Assembly (NCBI GenBank): GCA_963677245.1
Contig: OY781921.1
Location: 310,001 to 374,000, forward strand
Source: Saccharicrinis sp963677245
GTDB lineage: Bacteria > Bacteroidota > Bacteroidia > Bacteroidales > Marinilabiliaceae
DNA: 64,000 bases
Direction of reading: 5' to 3'
This document shows, in pieces, positions 35,235 through 45,253 of this stretch; within the stretch, counting starts at the first letter, position 1, and every line of letters starts with the position of its first letter. The notes under the pieces were generated by a model that worked only from the letters and a program-made list of their open reading frames with translations, searched no databases and was not told the origin of the DNA. The translations under genes and the position numbers were made by a program.

Positions 35235-36506
35235 ATGAGCGAAAAGAATTCAGGATATTTAGATATGGAGCTTTTACGTTTCACCACTGCTGGTAGTGTT
35301 GATGACGGAAAAAGTACTTTAATAGGAAGATTATTATACGATAGTAAAGCCATTTTCGAAGATCAAATGGAAGCTATCGAAAAAGCAAGTGAAAGAATAG
35401 GTAACGAGGAAGTAAACCTGGCTTTATTAACAGATGGTTTACGTGCAGAAAGAGAGCAAGGAATTACTATTGATGTAGCCTATCGTTACTTTGCAACGCC
35501 TAAGCGTAAATTTATTATTGCGGATACTCCGGGACATATTCAGTATACCAGAAACATGGTAACTGGTGCAAGTACAGCCAATGTAGCTATTATTTTGGTT
35601 GATGCACGTCATGGTGTATTGGAGCAAACAATGCGTCATTCCTATATAGCTTCTTTATTACAAATTCCACATGTTATCTTTTGTGTAAACAAAATGGACT
35701 TAGTGGATTATAGTGAAGAAACTTTTGAAAAAATTAAAAGTGATATTGATGGTTTTGCATCAAAATTAAGTGTTAAGGATGTTCGCTTTGTACCTATTAG
35801 TGCATTAAATGGAGATAATGTAGTTGATAGATCTGAAAAGATGGATTGGTATCAAGGACCAACATTATTGCATCTATTAGAGAATATTCACATTAGCAGC
35901 GATATCAACCATAGTGATTTTCGCTTCCCTGTACAATATGTTGTACGTCCTCAAACTGCAGAATTTCCTGATTACAGAGGATACGGAGGTAGAATTGCCA
36001 GTGGTGCAGTTAAGGTTGGAGATCCAATTACGGTATTACCATCAGGATTTACTTCAAAAGTAAAAACAATTGATTTCTTCAAAGATACATTGGAAGAAGC
36101 ATTTGCTCCTCAGTCAGTGACTATTACTTTGGAAGATGAGATAGATATCAGTAGGGGAGATATGTTGGTTAAATCCGACGATCTTCCTAGTACTACACAA
36201 GATCTGGAACTAATGGTATGTTGGTTTAATGAGCGTAATTTAGTTCCTAGAGGTAAATATGTAATTCGTCATACATCGGCAGAAGCCAGATGTATGGTGA
36301 CAGGAGTTCAGCATAAGATGAATATCAATACGCTTGAGCAGAATACCGAAGATTTAACTGTTGGGATGAATGATATTGCTAAAGTTTCACTTAGAGTAAC
36401 AAAGCCTTTGCATATTGATTCATATTCAAATAATAGAATAACCGGTAGTGTTATTTTAGTAGACGAAGGAACGAATGAAACTGTTGCAGCAGGTATGATT
36501 ATTTAA
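35235..36506 (+). CDS. cysN: sulfate adenylyltransferase subunit 1 (GTPase)
   Basis: 423 residues, an elongation-factor-like GTPase that drives CysD. G1 is in GSVDDGKSTLIGRLLYDSK, the switch region is EREQGITIDVAYRYF, G3 is ADTPGH and G4 is NKMD. Domain 2 has VRPQTAEFPDYRGYGGRIAS. It is CysN alone, without a fused CysC (APS kinase) domain, as in many Bacteroidota. It ends at a strong terminator shared with the convergent FadL-type gene. Confidence 0.96.
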   Translation: MSEKNSGYLDMELLRFTTAGSVDDGKSTLIGRLLYDSKAIFEDQMEAIEKASERIGNEEVNLALLTDGLRAEREQGITIDVAYRYFATPKRKFIIADTPGHIQYTRNMVTGASTANVAIILVDARHGVLEQTMRHSYIASLLQIPHVIFCVNKMDLVDYSEETFEKIKSDIDGFASKLSVKDVRFVPISALNGDNVVDRSEKMDWYQGPTLLHLLENIHISSDINHSDFRFPVQYVVRPQTAEFPDYRGYGGRIASGAVKVGDPITVLPSGFTSKVKTIDFFKDTLEEAFAPQSVTITLEDEIDISRGDMLVKSDDLPSTTQDLELMVCWFNERNLVPRGKYVIRHTSAEARCMVTGVQHKMNINTLEQNTEDLTVGMNDIAKVSLRVTKPLHIDSYSNNRITGSVILVDEGTNETVAAGMII

Positions 36507-36527
36507 GCAAGATTACAGCATAAAATA

Positions 36528-36570
36528 AAAACACCCGATGTTCATTTGAGCATCGGGTGTTTTGTTTTTA
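36528..36570. terminator. bidirectional terminator, cysN / FadL-like gene
   Basis: AAAACACCCGATG (36528-36540) and CATCGGGTGTTTT (36551-36563) form a 13-bp stem with a 10-nt loop and T-rich tail; the left flank is A-rich. Confidence 0.92.
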
Positions 36571-36584
36571 TAAAAAATATCTAT

Positions 36585-38141
36585 TTAAAATTTAAAACCT
36601 AAGGTTAAAGCAAGGTAATGATTTTTTATATCTAAACTGGTTCTTGGAGGTGCTTGCAGGTTAACATCATGTATAGTATCCCAATCATAATTGTAATAAT
36701 AATCTTTTGAAGATGATAGTTGGTAGGCTAAATCTATAAAATAACTACTGTTTCTATATCCAATACCTCCTGATAGATTGGTTATTTTTAAGTTTTCAGA
36801 ATCATTCTCTAATGGTGAACCAATGATACCATAACCAGCGCGTATACTTAAATTCTGAGAAGCTCGAAATTCTCCTCCAATTCTAATGTTATTAACAGCA
36901 GTATATGTTTCAGAAATAATATCACTTTGGTTAGTAGCAAAAGTAATATCACCTAATGAATTGTTATTGCTTTTTATTTTAGCATTTGAGTAATCAATAC
37001 GTTCATAATCAAAACTAATTAGACCTTTCTTTCCAAAAATGTAAGATAAACTACCTATCATTTTACTTGGAGTATTGATTTGGTAGTCGTATTGAGAATC
37101 GTACCTTTTTTCAGTAAACCGTGTTCCAATTTCAGGAATGTTATTAAAGAAATCCACAGTTAACTTAGCTCCATAATCTTCTTCTATTTTAATCCATGCA
37201 GGAGAATGGTAGGCAAGCCCGATTCTTAAATTTTGTATTGGTTTTACAATTGCACCTATTTTTAACGAAACTCCGGTTCCGCTCATGTTTAAATATTCAT
37301 GTAAAGTGAAATTGTTAAATGTGATTGAGTTTTCAGGATTCTCGGCATTAAACTGTTCGTAATAATAGCTGTCGTGTTCGTAACTTAATGTATGTATATT
37401 AAAACTACCTCCCAGCATTAAAATATGACTGATGTTTATCCCCCCGGTAATGTTTATTTCACCTGAGTAACCTATTTTTTCTATTACACGTGTTTGATCA
37501 ACTTTATCTCCTTCGTTTAAAAATGAAGAATAAGTTTGTACATTGTCATCATCTAAACCATCAAGATCAATTAAATATGTTCCAAAAGCTAAGCCTGTAT
37601 TTGCATTATATGGATCCCAATAGTCTGGATAGCTATCTTCGTAGTAGTCAGGATTTAATCCATAAGCATTAATCCTAAATATATCTGTCATGGAATTTAC
37701 TATTCCATTTCCGGAAGCTATTGATTTAAAATTAAAATTGTTGTTTTTATTATAACCGATTGCAAAGTGTGAACTTACGATACCTTCTTTAACTTCCCTC
37801 ATGGGTTTATATGTTCCTACAAAACCAATTTGACTAAATCCTATTCGGGTTTGATTCTCATCCATGGATAAGCCATTAAAACTGCTTTCTGTACTATTTA
37901 TATTTAAAGAAGGGGTAAACGTGAATTCAGATGAACGATATACTGCAATACCAGCAGGATTTATACCAATAGCAGTAAAGTCTCCTCCAAGTGAACCAAA
38001 TGCTCCTCCCATTGAAATGGACCTTGCTGTACCGAGGAACTGTTGTTGAGAGAAGCGTATGGCGTCCTCATATGTTTGCGCTCCTATTGTATTATAACAT
38101 AGGGTTAATATAATTCCAATCAATAATTTAGTGTACTTCAT
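36585..38141 (-). CDS. OmpP1/FadL-type outer membrane barrel protein
   Basis: 518 residues with a signal peptide (residues 1-21, ending TIGAQ). The mature N-terminus has QFLGTARSISMGGAFGSLGGDFTAIGINPAGIAVYRSSEF, the FadL/OmpP1 hatch-like opening. About 14 amphipathic strands follow, to a C-terminal Phe (HYLALTLGFKF), the usual beta-barrel end. Such proteins take up hydrophobic compounds such as fatty acids. A Ser/Arg-rich lipoprotein gene lies 47 bp upstream on the same strand and may share the transcript. The substrate is unknown. Confidence 0.88.
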   Translation of the reverse strand: MKYTKLLIGIILTLCYNTIGAQTYEDAIRFSQQQFLGTARSISMGGAFGSLGGDFTAIGINPAGIAVYRSSEFTFTPSLNINSTESSFNGLSMDENQTRIGFSQIGFVGTYKPMREVKEGIVSSHFAIGYNKNNNFNFKSIASGNGIVNSMTDIFRINAYGLNPDYYEDSYPDYWDPYNANTGLAFGTYLIDLDGLDDDNVQTYSSFLNEGDKVDQTRVIEKIGYSGEINITGGINISHILMLGGSFNIHTLSYEHDSYYYEQFNAENPENSITFNNFTLHEYLNMSGTGVSLKIGAIVKPIQNLRIGLAYHSPAWIKIEEDYGAKLTVDFFNNIPEIGTRFTEKRYDSQYDYQINTPSKMIGSLSYIFGKKGLISFDYERIDYSNAKIKSNNNSLGDITFATNQSDIISETYTAVNNIRIGGEFRASQNLSIRAGYGIIGSPLENDSENLKITNLSGGIGYRNSSYFIDLAYQLSSSKDYYYNYDWDTIHDVNLQAPPRTSLDIKNHYLALTLGFKF

Positions 38142-38188
38142 AATTATTGTGTTATATGCGTTTAGTATTTTAATATTCTTTCAAATTA

Positions 38189-39658
38189 TTACCTGCCACT
38201 TCTGCTTGATCTACTGCTACTGCCAGATCTTGATCCAGAGCTTCCACTTGATGACCTTGAAGAACTTGAACTACTCCTTGAAGGAGAATAGGAAGAACTA
38301 CTGCTGCTTCTAGATGGTGTATAAGACGAGCTTCGGCTACTGCTGCTCGATCTGGAAGGAGTGTACGAAGAAGATTTTGTACTTCTGGAGCTAGAACTTC
38401 CTCTGGTATAGGATGTAGATTTTTTACTTCCTGAACTATACGAAGAATTACTACTACTTCTTCTGGCAGATGAGCTATTGTTGTTGCTTGAGCTTCTGTT
38501 ATAATTATAATTAGAAGAAGAACTACTGTTTCTTGTAGAAGTTCTGTTATAACTAGACCTTGTAGTTGTTCTGTATTGAGAACCACTTTTGTAGGTTGGA
38601 GTATATGAGCTACGTGCACTAGAACTTCTGCTTGATGTAGATGAAGTTGCACTTTTAGTACTTGGTGTATATGATTTTCTTGTAGACCTTTGGCTATATG
38701 TGTTTGACGTACTTGTCCTTTTAGTTGATGTTGCAGCCCGACTTCCTCTAACTGCGGCTGTTGCAGGAGTTGTAGTTCTACTGGATCTTTGAGAAATGGT
38801 TGCGTTTCCATTTGTACCACTTCTTGAACCTCTCATAGGAGTAGTTGCTCTAGGAGCTCGATTTCTATTTGAGTAGTATGAAGAGCCATAATGGTGTGGA
38901 TTATACCCATATCCATAATTATAACCGTAGTTTCCGTAATATCCGTATCCCCAATAGTCATATGGATAACCGTATCCATAACAATAGTTAAAGCCATAAC
39001 CATAATAAGGGTAGTACCAAGAATTATAAAAGTATGGAGATACTGGATCGTACCATAAACCATAGCGATTCCATCCATAATGTCTGCCAAAACTCCAGTC
39101 CCAATAATATCTGCTATGCCAATCAGGAACAACTATAGCGTAATCTCCATCGATATAAACATTGTAATCGAAACCGCTTCCAAAGATAACCTGATCGTAC
39201 AACGGAGACCAATAAGGAATTCCAATAAAAGGACCACGGAAACGAGCTAATCGTTCCGCATAATTTTTATCCATTTCAGATCCATCGAATTCATCAACCC
39301 AATAACCTGTGCTTTCATCGTGGTATAATAGAGTATCTAAGTTTTCAATAGAGTCGTTTGCTAATAGAGATGCATATTCATTTTGAATAGTGCTAAAATC
39401 TCTTAGATTCTCTTGCGTGTTAGCTCTTTCTGACTTCTGGTATTCCCTTTGGAGTGCAGAATATTGTTTGTTATCCTCTTTTTTTAATTCTTTATCAGGC
39501 GTTGGCAATGCTGAATATTCTTCAGATATAACTTGAGGTTTATCAGAAGGGTCATAGTATAAATCATCAGCATAAATACCTGAGGTGCTTGAATATTGAG
39601 TAGCACATCCTGATAGAATAAGGACAGCAAATAGCGAAATGTAAATTATCTTTTTCAT
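38189..39658 (-). CDS. lipoprotein with Tyr/Gly-rich middle and Ser/Arg-rich low-complexity tail
   Basis: 489 residues. The lipoprotein signal ends LILSGC. Residues 20-180 are ordinary and acidic (YADDLYYDPSDKPQVISEEY). Residues about 180-255 are very rich in Tyr, Gly and Trp (YGYGFNYCYGYGYPYDYWGY). From about 260 to the end only Ser, Arg, Thr, Tyr and Gly dominate, with repeats of SSSYTPSRSSSSS. The tail is strongly basic. It resembles disordered, sticky or nucleic-acid-binding envelope proteins. The function is unknown. A second long open frame in the opposite-phase minus reading is a by-product of the repeats. Confidence 0.82.
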   Translation of the reverse strand: MKKIIYISLFAVLILSGCATQYSSTSGIYADDLYYDPSDKPQVISEEYSALPTPDKELKKEDNKQYSALQREYQKSERANTQENLRDFSTIQNEYASLLANDSIENLDTLLYHDESTGYWVDEFDGSEMDKNYAERLARFRGPFIGIPYWSPLYDQVIFGSGFDYNVYIDGDYAIVVPDWHSRYYWDWSFGRHYGWNRYGLWYDPVSPYFYNSWYYPYYGYGFNYCYGYGYPYDYWGYGYYGNYGYNYGYGYNPHHYGSSYYSNRNRAPRATTPMRGSRSGTNGNATISQRSSRTTTPATAAVRGSRAATSTKRTSTSNTYSQRSTRKSYTPSTKSATSSTSSRSSSARSSYTPTYKSGSQYRTTTRSSYNRTSTRNSSSSSNYNYNRSSSNNNSSSARRSSSNSSYSSGSKKSTSYTRGSSSSRSTKSSSYTPSRSSSSSRSSSYTPSRSSSSSSYSPSRSSSSSSRSSSGSSGSRSGSSSRSSRSGR

Positions 39659-40048
39659 GGCACCAACTTTTAGATTTTAACCAAATTAACTAAAGGCCTG
39701 ATTAAAATGCATAAATAATAATCATTTTCCAATTTTAGATAGCCTTTAATTCTAAAGTATTAATAACAATAAATGTACCATATATTGCTAGTTTTGTAAT
39801 ATTATCAAACATAAATAGCTTTTTTATTGAATTAATACCATTTATAGTGTATCTAGGTCATTTTGTAGCTCAATTAGAAACACAATTAATAAACTTATCT
39901 AACAATTATAAATGAAAATTTAAATACACTTGATAAGATATCTTATAAGAAAAATGGCCTTTAATAAAGTGCATTAAAACACTTTACCAAAGGCCATTAA
40001 ATTAATTTCAGATAATGAACTCAAGAGTTCAATACGAATACAAATCTT
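39659..40048 (-). terminator. intergenic region with the GH43 gene terminator
   Basis: No gene. A two-level hairpin lies at 39953-39998: outer stem AATGGCCTTT/AAAGGCCATT and inner stem AAAGTG (39966-39971)/CACTTT (39980-39985). On the minus strand it is followed by TTTTTCTT, so it terminates the GH43 gene. A 14-bp palindrome ATAAGATATCTTAT is at 39933-39946. The remainder is AT-rich without a clear promoter for the lipoprotein gene. Confidence 0.7.
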
Positions 40049-43000
40049 CTATTCTACAATTACTTTTACCTGAACTTCTTTAAACTTTGGATCTAGTTCT
40101 TGTTCTCTTGTAATATTTAAAATAGGGGTACCATTATGAGAAAAATTAACGCTTTTAGCAAAAGCATGTCTGCCCGGATCATATAACCCACCATCAATGG
40201 TTTCTTTAGGATTACGAGCGTGATAAATGATCATTGGATTACCGTATTCATCAATGGTAAATGAATTATGGCCAGGACCATTTTGCTCCTTAGGTAAATC
40301 CTCAGTTGATAATAAAGGATATCTTGATTTTTTCCATGAATTTACATCCAATAAATCAGTACCTTCTTCTGCACTTAACATTCCTACACAATAAGTGTGA
40401 TTCACGGCTGATGCAGAAAAAGCTAGAAATATTTTGCCATTATTTTTAATTACAGCTGGTCCTTCATTTACCCAAACATCTTCCCATTCCCAAGCGTATT
40501 CAGGTCTAGTAACAATAGTGAATTTACTGGTAGTTTTCCAAGGTTTGTTTGCATCAACCGAAGCAATAAGTATACTTGAATGACCTAAGGATTGAGCCCA
40601 GGCTACATAGTGTACTCCATTACTTTCAAAATGAGTCATATCCAACGAAAAGTTGGTAAATGAAATTTCATCACCGTTTGAAGCTTCCATTAAGTGACCT
40701 TCTTTTTCCCAACATTCAGGATTAAAAGGATCTTTCTCACCTTTATTACAGGCTATAATTCGCGGACGAATAGACCACGGTGATCTATTACTAACCGAAG
40801 TTGTGAAAAATACATACCAATTACCATTTATTTGGTGAATTTCCGGAGCCCAAATATATCGGAAAGATGAATCTGTATTGGCTTCATCCCAAATAGTTAT
40901 TTCCTTAGCTGTTGCTAACCCTTCAATTGTTTTTGCTCTTCGCAAAATAACCCTGTCATATCCTTCCGGATCATTATGTCCAACCATTGGATACGAAGCG
41001 GTAAAATAATAATATCCATCATCTCCTTTAAAAATCCACGGATCAGCTCTTTGTGCAATTAAAGGAGAAGTATATTTTGGTTGCTGAACAGTTCCGTTAA
41101 TAGAATATGTACCAGGCTTATTGATGTCAATATTACTTAGTTCGTCTTGGTTCCATTTTATAGCTAATTTCTTGCTGGAGCCATCACTGTATTTAGCAGT
41201 TATCGTTTCTGGTAAATTTACTGTTGTTCCTACTTTAACTTTTACGTCAGCTATTTTTTCAATTCCTGTATTATGAATTTTACCGTAAGCAAGCAAAATC
41301 TTCTCATATTCGTTTTTTGTTAAACCAATGCTGCTAAAATCTTTAGCTCCCGTAGGAATTCTTTCAACTTCGTTGCTTATAGAAAATGAAGCAATCTCGC
41401 TCGTTGTGTCAATTGTTTTTAAATTTGCAGTTAATGACTCAAAGTATTTTCCATTTTGGCCTTTCCACTGAATAGCATATGTCTTTTTAGCATTATCATA
41501 TTTGCAAGTGAAAAATTCAACACCTTCCTGAGTATTCAATTTCAGATATCGCTCATTTGTGTATTCAACTAAATCTTTAGAATCATACACCATAAATCCA
41601 TTGGTGTTGTTATCAGAAGCAATCAACCCAAAGCTACCATCAGGTTTTCTGAATATGGTTGGAAAACGCATCTTTTTTGATCCTACTAAAGGATAAATCA
41701 ATGCTTTTTCGTTGTTTAAAGAGGTATACTCTTTTCCATCATGACTGTGCGCTGCAAAATAACTTCCGGCTCTTTGTTTATCATTATCCGATTGTCCACC
41801 CTTTAAAATATAACTAGCAATGAAACCATAATTTTCTTCCAACACAGTTACATTGAACTCTTTTGTTAAGCTTTTTCCCTTAGCAGAAATAGTAGCTGTT
41901 AATGTTACTTGCTGATTACCATTTCCTATTTCGGGGCGAAAAACCTGTCCATGATTATCTATAACTGCTTTATTATTGCTTTCCCAGCTTATTGAATAAT
42001 TATCTCCAATTCTAGTTGGTAAAATAATATCATTTGTGGCAACGTCAATTGCAATATCAAGCTGCTTGGTATAATATGCCAGATTATTAGATAGCGTATT
42101 AGCAAGAATGGTTATGTCAAATGATTTTGTTACTTTTTCTCCAGCTAAAGCTAAAGTAGCTGTAAGTACGGCTTTCTGATCTTTCTTATTTTTTCGCTTA
42201 ATAATACCTGAATTATTTAAGCAAGATGAATTAGATGATTCCCAGCTGATATTACTTCCGTTTTTACCAACTGATGGTAAAAAAATATCATTTATAACTT
42301 TTAATTCTCCTATGTTCAATAAAGCTTTATCTTTTTCTAAAACTTCCAGAGTGGCTTTGGAACCCAGAACGCTGTAATATTCATTTTTTACCTGATTGTC
42401 AGAAAGTACTGAATTATATATTCTAAGCCTTTTTACTCTTCCTTTGTAAAATGGATCATTATATGAAGAACGTCCAATATAGGCTACAATATCGTTTCCA
42501 AAATCTGCAATTCTACGACTAATAGCTACTTCGCCTATTTTAGCATCGTTATAATAAGAAATAATGGAAGAGGGAGTTAATATCGTAGTATATAAATTCC
42601 ACTCTTTACTGCTTATAGGACCAGGAACTCCTTGTGCATTATTCGATGGAGAAAATCCGTATTCTGTATTCCATGGAGAACCATCAGAAACAGCATTTGT
42701 AATCACAGATTTTAATCTTCCACTTCCATTTGCGGGATTTAACAACCAGTAGCTTTGGGGTAAACTCTCCTTTGTTCCAATAAACATGGCTGCATAATTT
42801 CCTGATCCGGTTTCATTCTTTAACCAAACAGAAATACTCAAGGTATCATTTTTTTGAAAAACAGATGAAGGTATTTCAACATATGGAGCATTTGACTCAG
42901 TATTACCTCCAGACAAATAAAGTTCTCCATTTTCTATAGAAGCTCCTTCTCCTTTTATTGTTCCGGAAATACCATTCGGAGAAGAATCTAATATTTTTCC

Positions 43001-43150
43001 ATCTTTTACTGAATTCTTAAAATCATAACTTAATATTAAATGTTTATCATTTTGTTGTTGGGCTATGCCCGATAAAATTGGTATAAACATGAATACATAT
43101 ACCAAGGGTAAAAACTTTAAATTCATATGTTTAAATTTATTTTGCCTCAC
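40049..43150 (-). CDS. multidomain exported GH43 glycosidase with LamG and Ig-like domains
   Basis: 1033 residues; a second Met at 43126 may be the true start, as the signal peptide (MNLKFLPLVYVFMFIPILSG) follows it. The order is: LamG/concanavalin-type domain (about 35-260), two bacterial Ig-like domains (about 270-350 and 360-440), a degenerate five-blade-like half (450-610), a Big_4-type Ig domain (640-690) and a C-terminal GH43 propeller. The GH43 base is Asp703 in RADPWIF, with the pKa modulator Asp in FSLDMTHF and the acid Glu in WVNEGPAVI. Likely an arabinofuranosidase- or xylosidase-type enzyme. It is divergent from the GH30 gene. Confidence 0.9.
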   Translation of the reverse strand: MRQNKFKHMNLKFLPLVYVFMFIPILSGIAQQQNDKHLILSYDFKNSVKDGKILDSSPNGISGTIKGEGASIENGELYLSGGNTESNAPYVEIPSSVFQKNDTLSISVWLKNETGSGNYAAMFIGTKESLPQSYWLLNPANGSGRLKSVITNAVSDGSPWNTEYGFSPSNNAQGVPGPISSKEWNLYTTILTPSSIISYYNDAKIGEVAISRRIADFGNDIVAYIGRSSYNDPFYKGRVKRLRIYNSVLSDNQVKNEYYSVLGSKATLEVLEKDKALLNIGELKVINDIFLPSVGKNGSNISWESSNSSCLNNSGIIKRKNKKDQKAVLTATLALAGEKVTKSFDITILANTLSNNLAYYTKQLDIAIDVATNDIILPTRIGDNYSISWESNNKAVIDNHGQVFRPEIGNGNQQVTLTATISAKGKSLTKEFNVTVLEENYGFIASYILKGGQSDNDKQRAGSYFAAHSHDGKEYTSLNNEKALIYPLVGSKKMRFPTIFRKPDGSFGLIASDNNTNGFMVYDSKDLVEYTNERYLKLNTQEGVEFFTCKYDNAKKTYAIQWKGQNGKYFESLTANLKTIDTTSEIASFSISNEVERIPTGAKDFSSIGLTKNEYEKILLAYGKIHNTGIEKIADVKVKVGTTVNLPETITAKYSDGSSKKLAIKWNQDELSNIDINKPGTYSINGTVQQPKYTSPLIAQRADPWIFKGDDGYYYFTASYPMVGHNDPEGYDRVILRRAKTIEGLATAKEITIWDEANTDSSFRYIWAPEIHQINGNWYVFFTTSVSNRSPWSIRPRIIACNKGEKDPFNPECWEKEGHLMEASNGDEISFTNFSLDMTHFESNGVHYVAWAQSLGHSSILIASVDANKPWKTTSKFTIVTRPEYAWEWEDVWVNEGPAVIKNNGKIFLAFSASAVNHTYCVGMLSAEEGTDLLDVNSWKKSRYPLLSTEDLPKEQNGPGHNSFTIDEYGNPMIIYHARNPKETIDGGLYDPGRHAFAKSVNFSHNGTPILNITREQELDPKFKEVQVKVIVE

Positions 43151-43670
43151 TTACTATAAATATGATTTCATTTTGAACAAATCATATTTAGCAATGATAA
43201 CATTTTTTTTGAATCCAAAACTGTATAATAATCTTCAAGTAAATATTTGTTAAATTAGTGATAGTTATTGTTGTAATTGTTAAAAAAAACATGCAAAAAA
43301 TATTGAATTCTATATGTCATAAATTAGTTTGCTTTACAATATTTACAATGATTTTTTAAAAAAAATTAAAGAGGATTATTAGAAAATGACATGCTAATTA
43401 AATGGCTTCATAGGCTTAGTATAAAAATCTGTTTTGTACAACTTTTATAAACATATGTTCTAAGTATTTTAGTAATAAATGTAAACATGCATTTATAAGA
43501 ATGATAATTGACGAATTTAGTAGTGATTATGCATAAAAAGTGCTTGTCAGTCATGTAAAGCATGACGTATATTTGTTACTAATGAAATTTATTTATTGTA
43601 TTACTATGTAAATAAGAATTGATTAGGGGTAATCAACAACTTTAACTAGTAATTAATTAAATTTTTAAGT
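43151..43670. other. divergent control region, GH43 / GH30
   Basis: 520 bp, AT-rich, no gene. The right part holds the GH30 promoter with an embedded inverted repeat. No clear GH43 promoter box was found. Confidence 0.5.
43544..43575 (+). promoter_or_regulatory. GH30 promoter with operator-like repeat between its two boxes
   Basis: TTG at 43544-43546, a 21-bp spacer, then TATATTTG at 43568-43575, matching the Bacteroidota promoter. The perfect inverted repeat GTCATG-N5-CATGAC at 43550-43566 fills the spacer, where a bound regulator would block or position polymerase. Confidence 0.55.
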
Positions 43671-45137
43671 ATGAATTTGAGAGTTTTAATCGTTGGTTTA
43701 AGTTTATTTACATCCATTGTAAATGCTCAAACTTTTATGTGGACGAGTAGTACAGAGGGGAACACATGGAAAAACACCTCTGTAAAACTGCAAAAAGAAT
43801 CAAAAGTAAAAGCAAGTCTTGAAGTAAAAGGAAATGAAGAGATAGTAACATTTAAAGCGTGGGGAACCTGTTTTAATGAAAAAGGATGGGATGCGCTTAA
43901 TATGCTTACTAGAAAAGAACAGGAATCAATTTTGGGTAATTTATTTTCACCTAAAGGAGATTTACGTTTGACAATGGGGCGTTTTTCTATGAATGCAAAT
44001 GATTATGCCCGAGATTGGTATAGTTGTGATGAAGTTTCTGGAGATTTTAACTTGCATTATTTTAATATTGATAGAGATCGAACTTCAATCATTCCATTTA
44101 TTAAAGCAGCTCAGGATTTTAATCCAGATTTAAAATTTTGGATTTCTCCATGGTCACCACCATCATGGATGAAGATTAACCATTATTACTCTGTAGTAAG
44201 TAATGAGTGGTTTAATGAAATGGATCCAAAATTAAATTACTTACTTCATGAGGACACCAAAGAAATTGATGAAAGTGTATTTCCAAAGCAAAGAGCTGTA
44301 AATGATTACTTAATTCAGGATCCTCGTTATTTGCAAACGTATGCTAATTATTTTAGCAAATTTGTTACAGCTTATAAAGAAGAAGGTATTCCTATTACTA
44401 CAGTAATGTTTCAAAATGAGCCATGGAGTTACACTCCATATCCTGGATGTGCATGGACTCCTAAAGGAATGATTGATTTTAACGCAGATTATTTAGCTCC
44501 TACTTTAAAAAAGGATCATCCGGGTGTTGCCGTTTACTTTGGTAGTATTAATTCAAATCGTTACGATGATGTGGATGAAGTTTTATCTGACCCTCGTGCA
44601 GCAGAAACATTCCAAGGAGTTGGATTTCAGTGGGAAGGTGGACAAATTTTACCTAAGGTTCGCGAAAAGTATCCAAATTATAAGTATGTGCAAACAGAAA
44701 GTGAATGTGGATGGGGATCTTTTGACTGGGGTGCTGCGGAGCACACTTTTGGCTTAATAAACCATTATTTAGGAAATGGTTGTGAAGAATATACTTTCTG
44801 GAATGCTATTTTATATGATGATGGTGTTAGTGGATGGGGATGGAAGCAAAATGCACTTATCCGTGTAGATTCAAAAGAAAAAACCTTTACTTATACTCCG
44901 GAGTATTATGCTGTTAAGCACTATACACAGTTTGTTAAACCTGGAAGTAAAGTATTGGCTTTTCAAGGAAGAGAAGAAAGAGTTCCAATTTTGGTTGTGC
45001 TAAATCCTGAAGGCAAATATGTTGTTTTTGCAGGAAATTTTACGGATGAATCTAAAGATGTTTCTGTAAAAGTTGGAGGTAAGTATTTAAATGTAACGCT
45101 TGCGGCGCATTCTTTAAATACTTTAAAAATGAAATAG
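43671..45137 (+). CDS. GH30 glycoside hydrolase, exported
   Basis: 488 residues with a signal peptide (residues 1-20, ending SIVNAQ). A (beta/alpha)8 barrel of family GH30 is flanked by a small beta domain. The acid/base is E250 in MFQNEPWSY and the nucleophile is E343 in VQTESECGWG. The start FKAWGTCFNEKGWDALNML is the family's substrate-loop opening, and the beta-domain ends VTLAAHSLNTLKMK. GH30 includes glucosylceramidases, beta-1,6-glucanases and xylanases; the presence of WISPWSPPSWMK and the length fit the GH30_1/GH30_3 type. A terminator follows. Confidence 0.93.
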   Translation: MNLRVLIVGLSLFTSIVNAQTFMWTSSTEGNTWKNTSVKLQKESKVKASLEVKGNEEIVTFKAWGTCFNEKGWDALNMLTRKEQESILGNLFSPKGDLRLTMGRFSMNANDYARDWYSCDEVSGDFNLHYFNIDRDRTSIIPFIKAAQDFNPDLKFWISPWSPPSWMKINHYYSVVSNEWFNEMDPKLNYLLHEDTKEIDESVFPKQRAVNDYLIQDPRYLQTYANYFSKFVTAYKEEGIPITTVMFQNEPWSYTPYPGCAWTPKGMIDFNADYLAPTLKKDHPGVAVYFGSINSNRYDDVDEVLSDPRAAETFQGVGFQWEGGQILPKVREKYPNYKYVQTESECGWGSFDWGAAEHTFGLINHYLGNGCEEYTFWNAILYDDGVSGWGWKQNALIRVDSKEKTFTYTPEYYAVKHYTQFVKPGSKVLAFQGREERVPILVVLNPEGKYVVFAGNFTDESKDVSVKVGGKYLNVTLAAHSLNTLKMK

Positions 45138-45160
45138 GTTATTTTTAACCTCATATATGA

Positions 45161-45192
45161 AAGGCAAGAAATTTTAATTTCTTGCCTTTTTT
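45161..45192 (+). terminator. intrinsic terminator after the GH30 gene
   Basis: AAGGCAAGAAATT (45161-45173) / AATTTCTTGCCTT (45176-45188), a 13-bp perfect stem with a 2-nt centre, then a T run. Confidence 0.9.
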
Positions 45193-45253
45193 ATTATTTA
45201 TATTTTATTGCAAAACAAATAGATAGGTTTGTTGTTAGAAAAAATAAAAGCCT

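Noticed and set aside
38170..38820. 216-residue open frame on the minus strand in a different phase from the lipoprotein gene
   Set aside because: It is a product of the AGA/AGC-rich Ser/Arg repeat of the true gene; its protein is a Gln/Leu/Val/His low-complexity string without a signal or domain.
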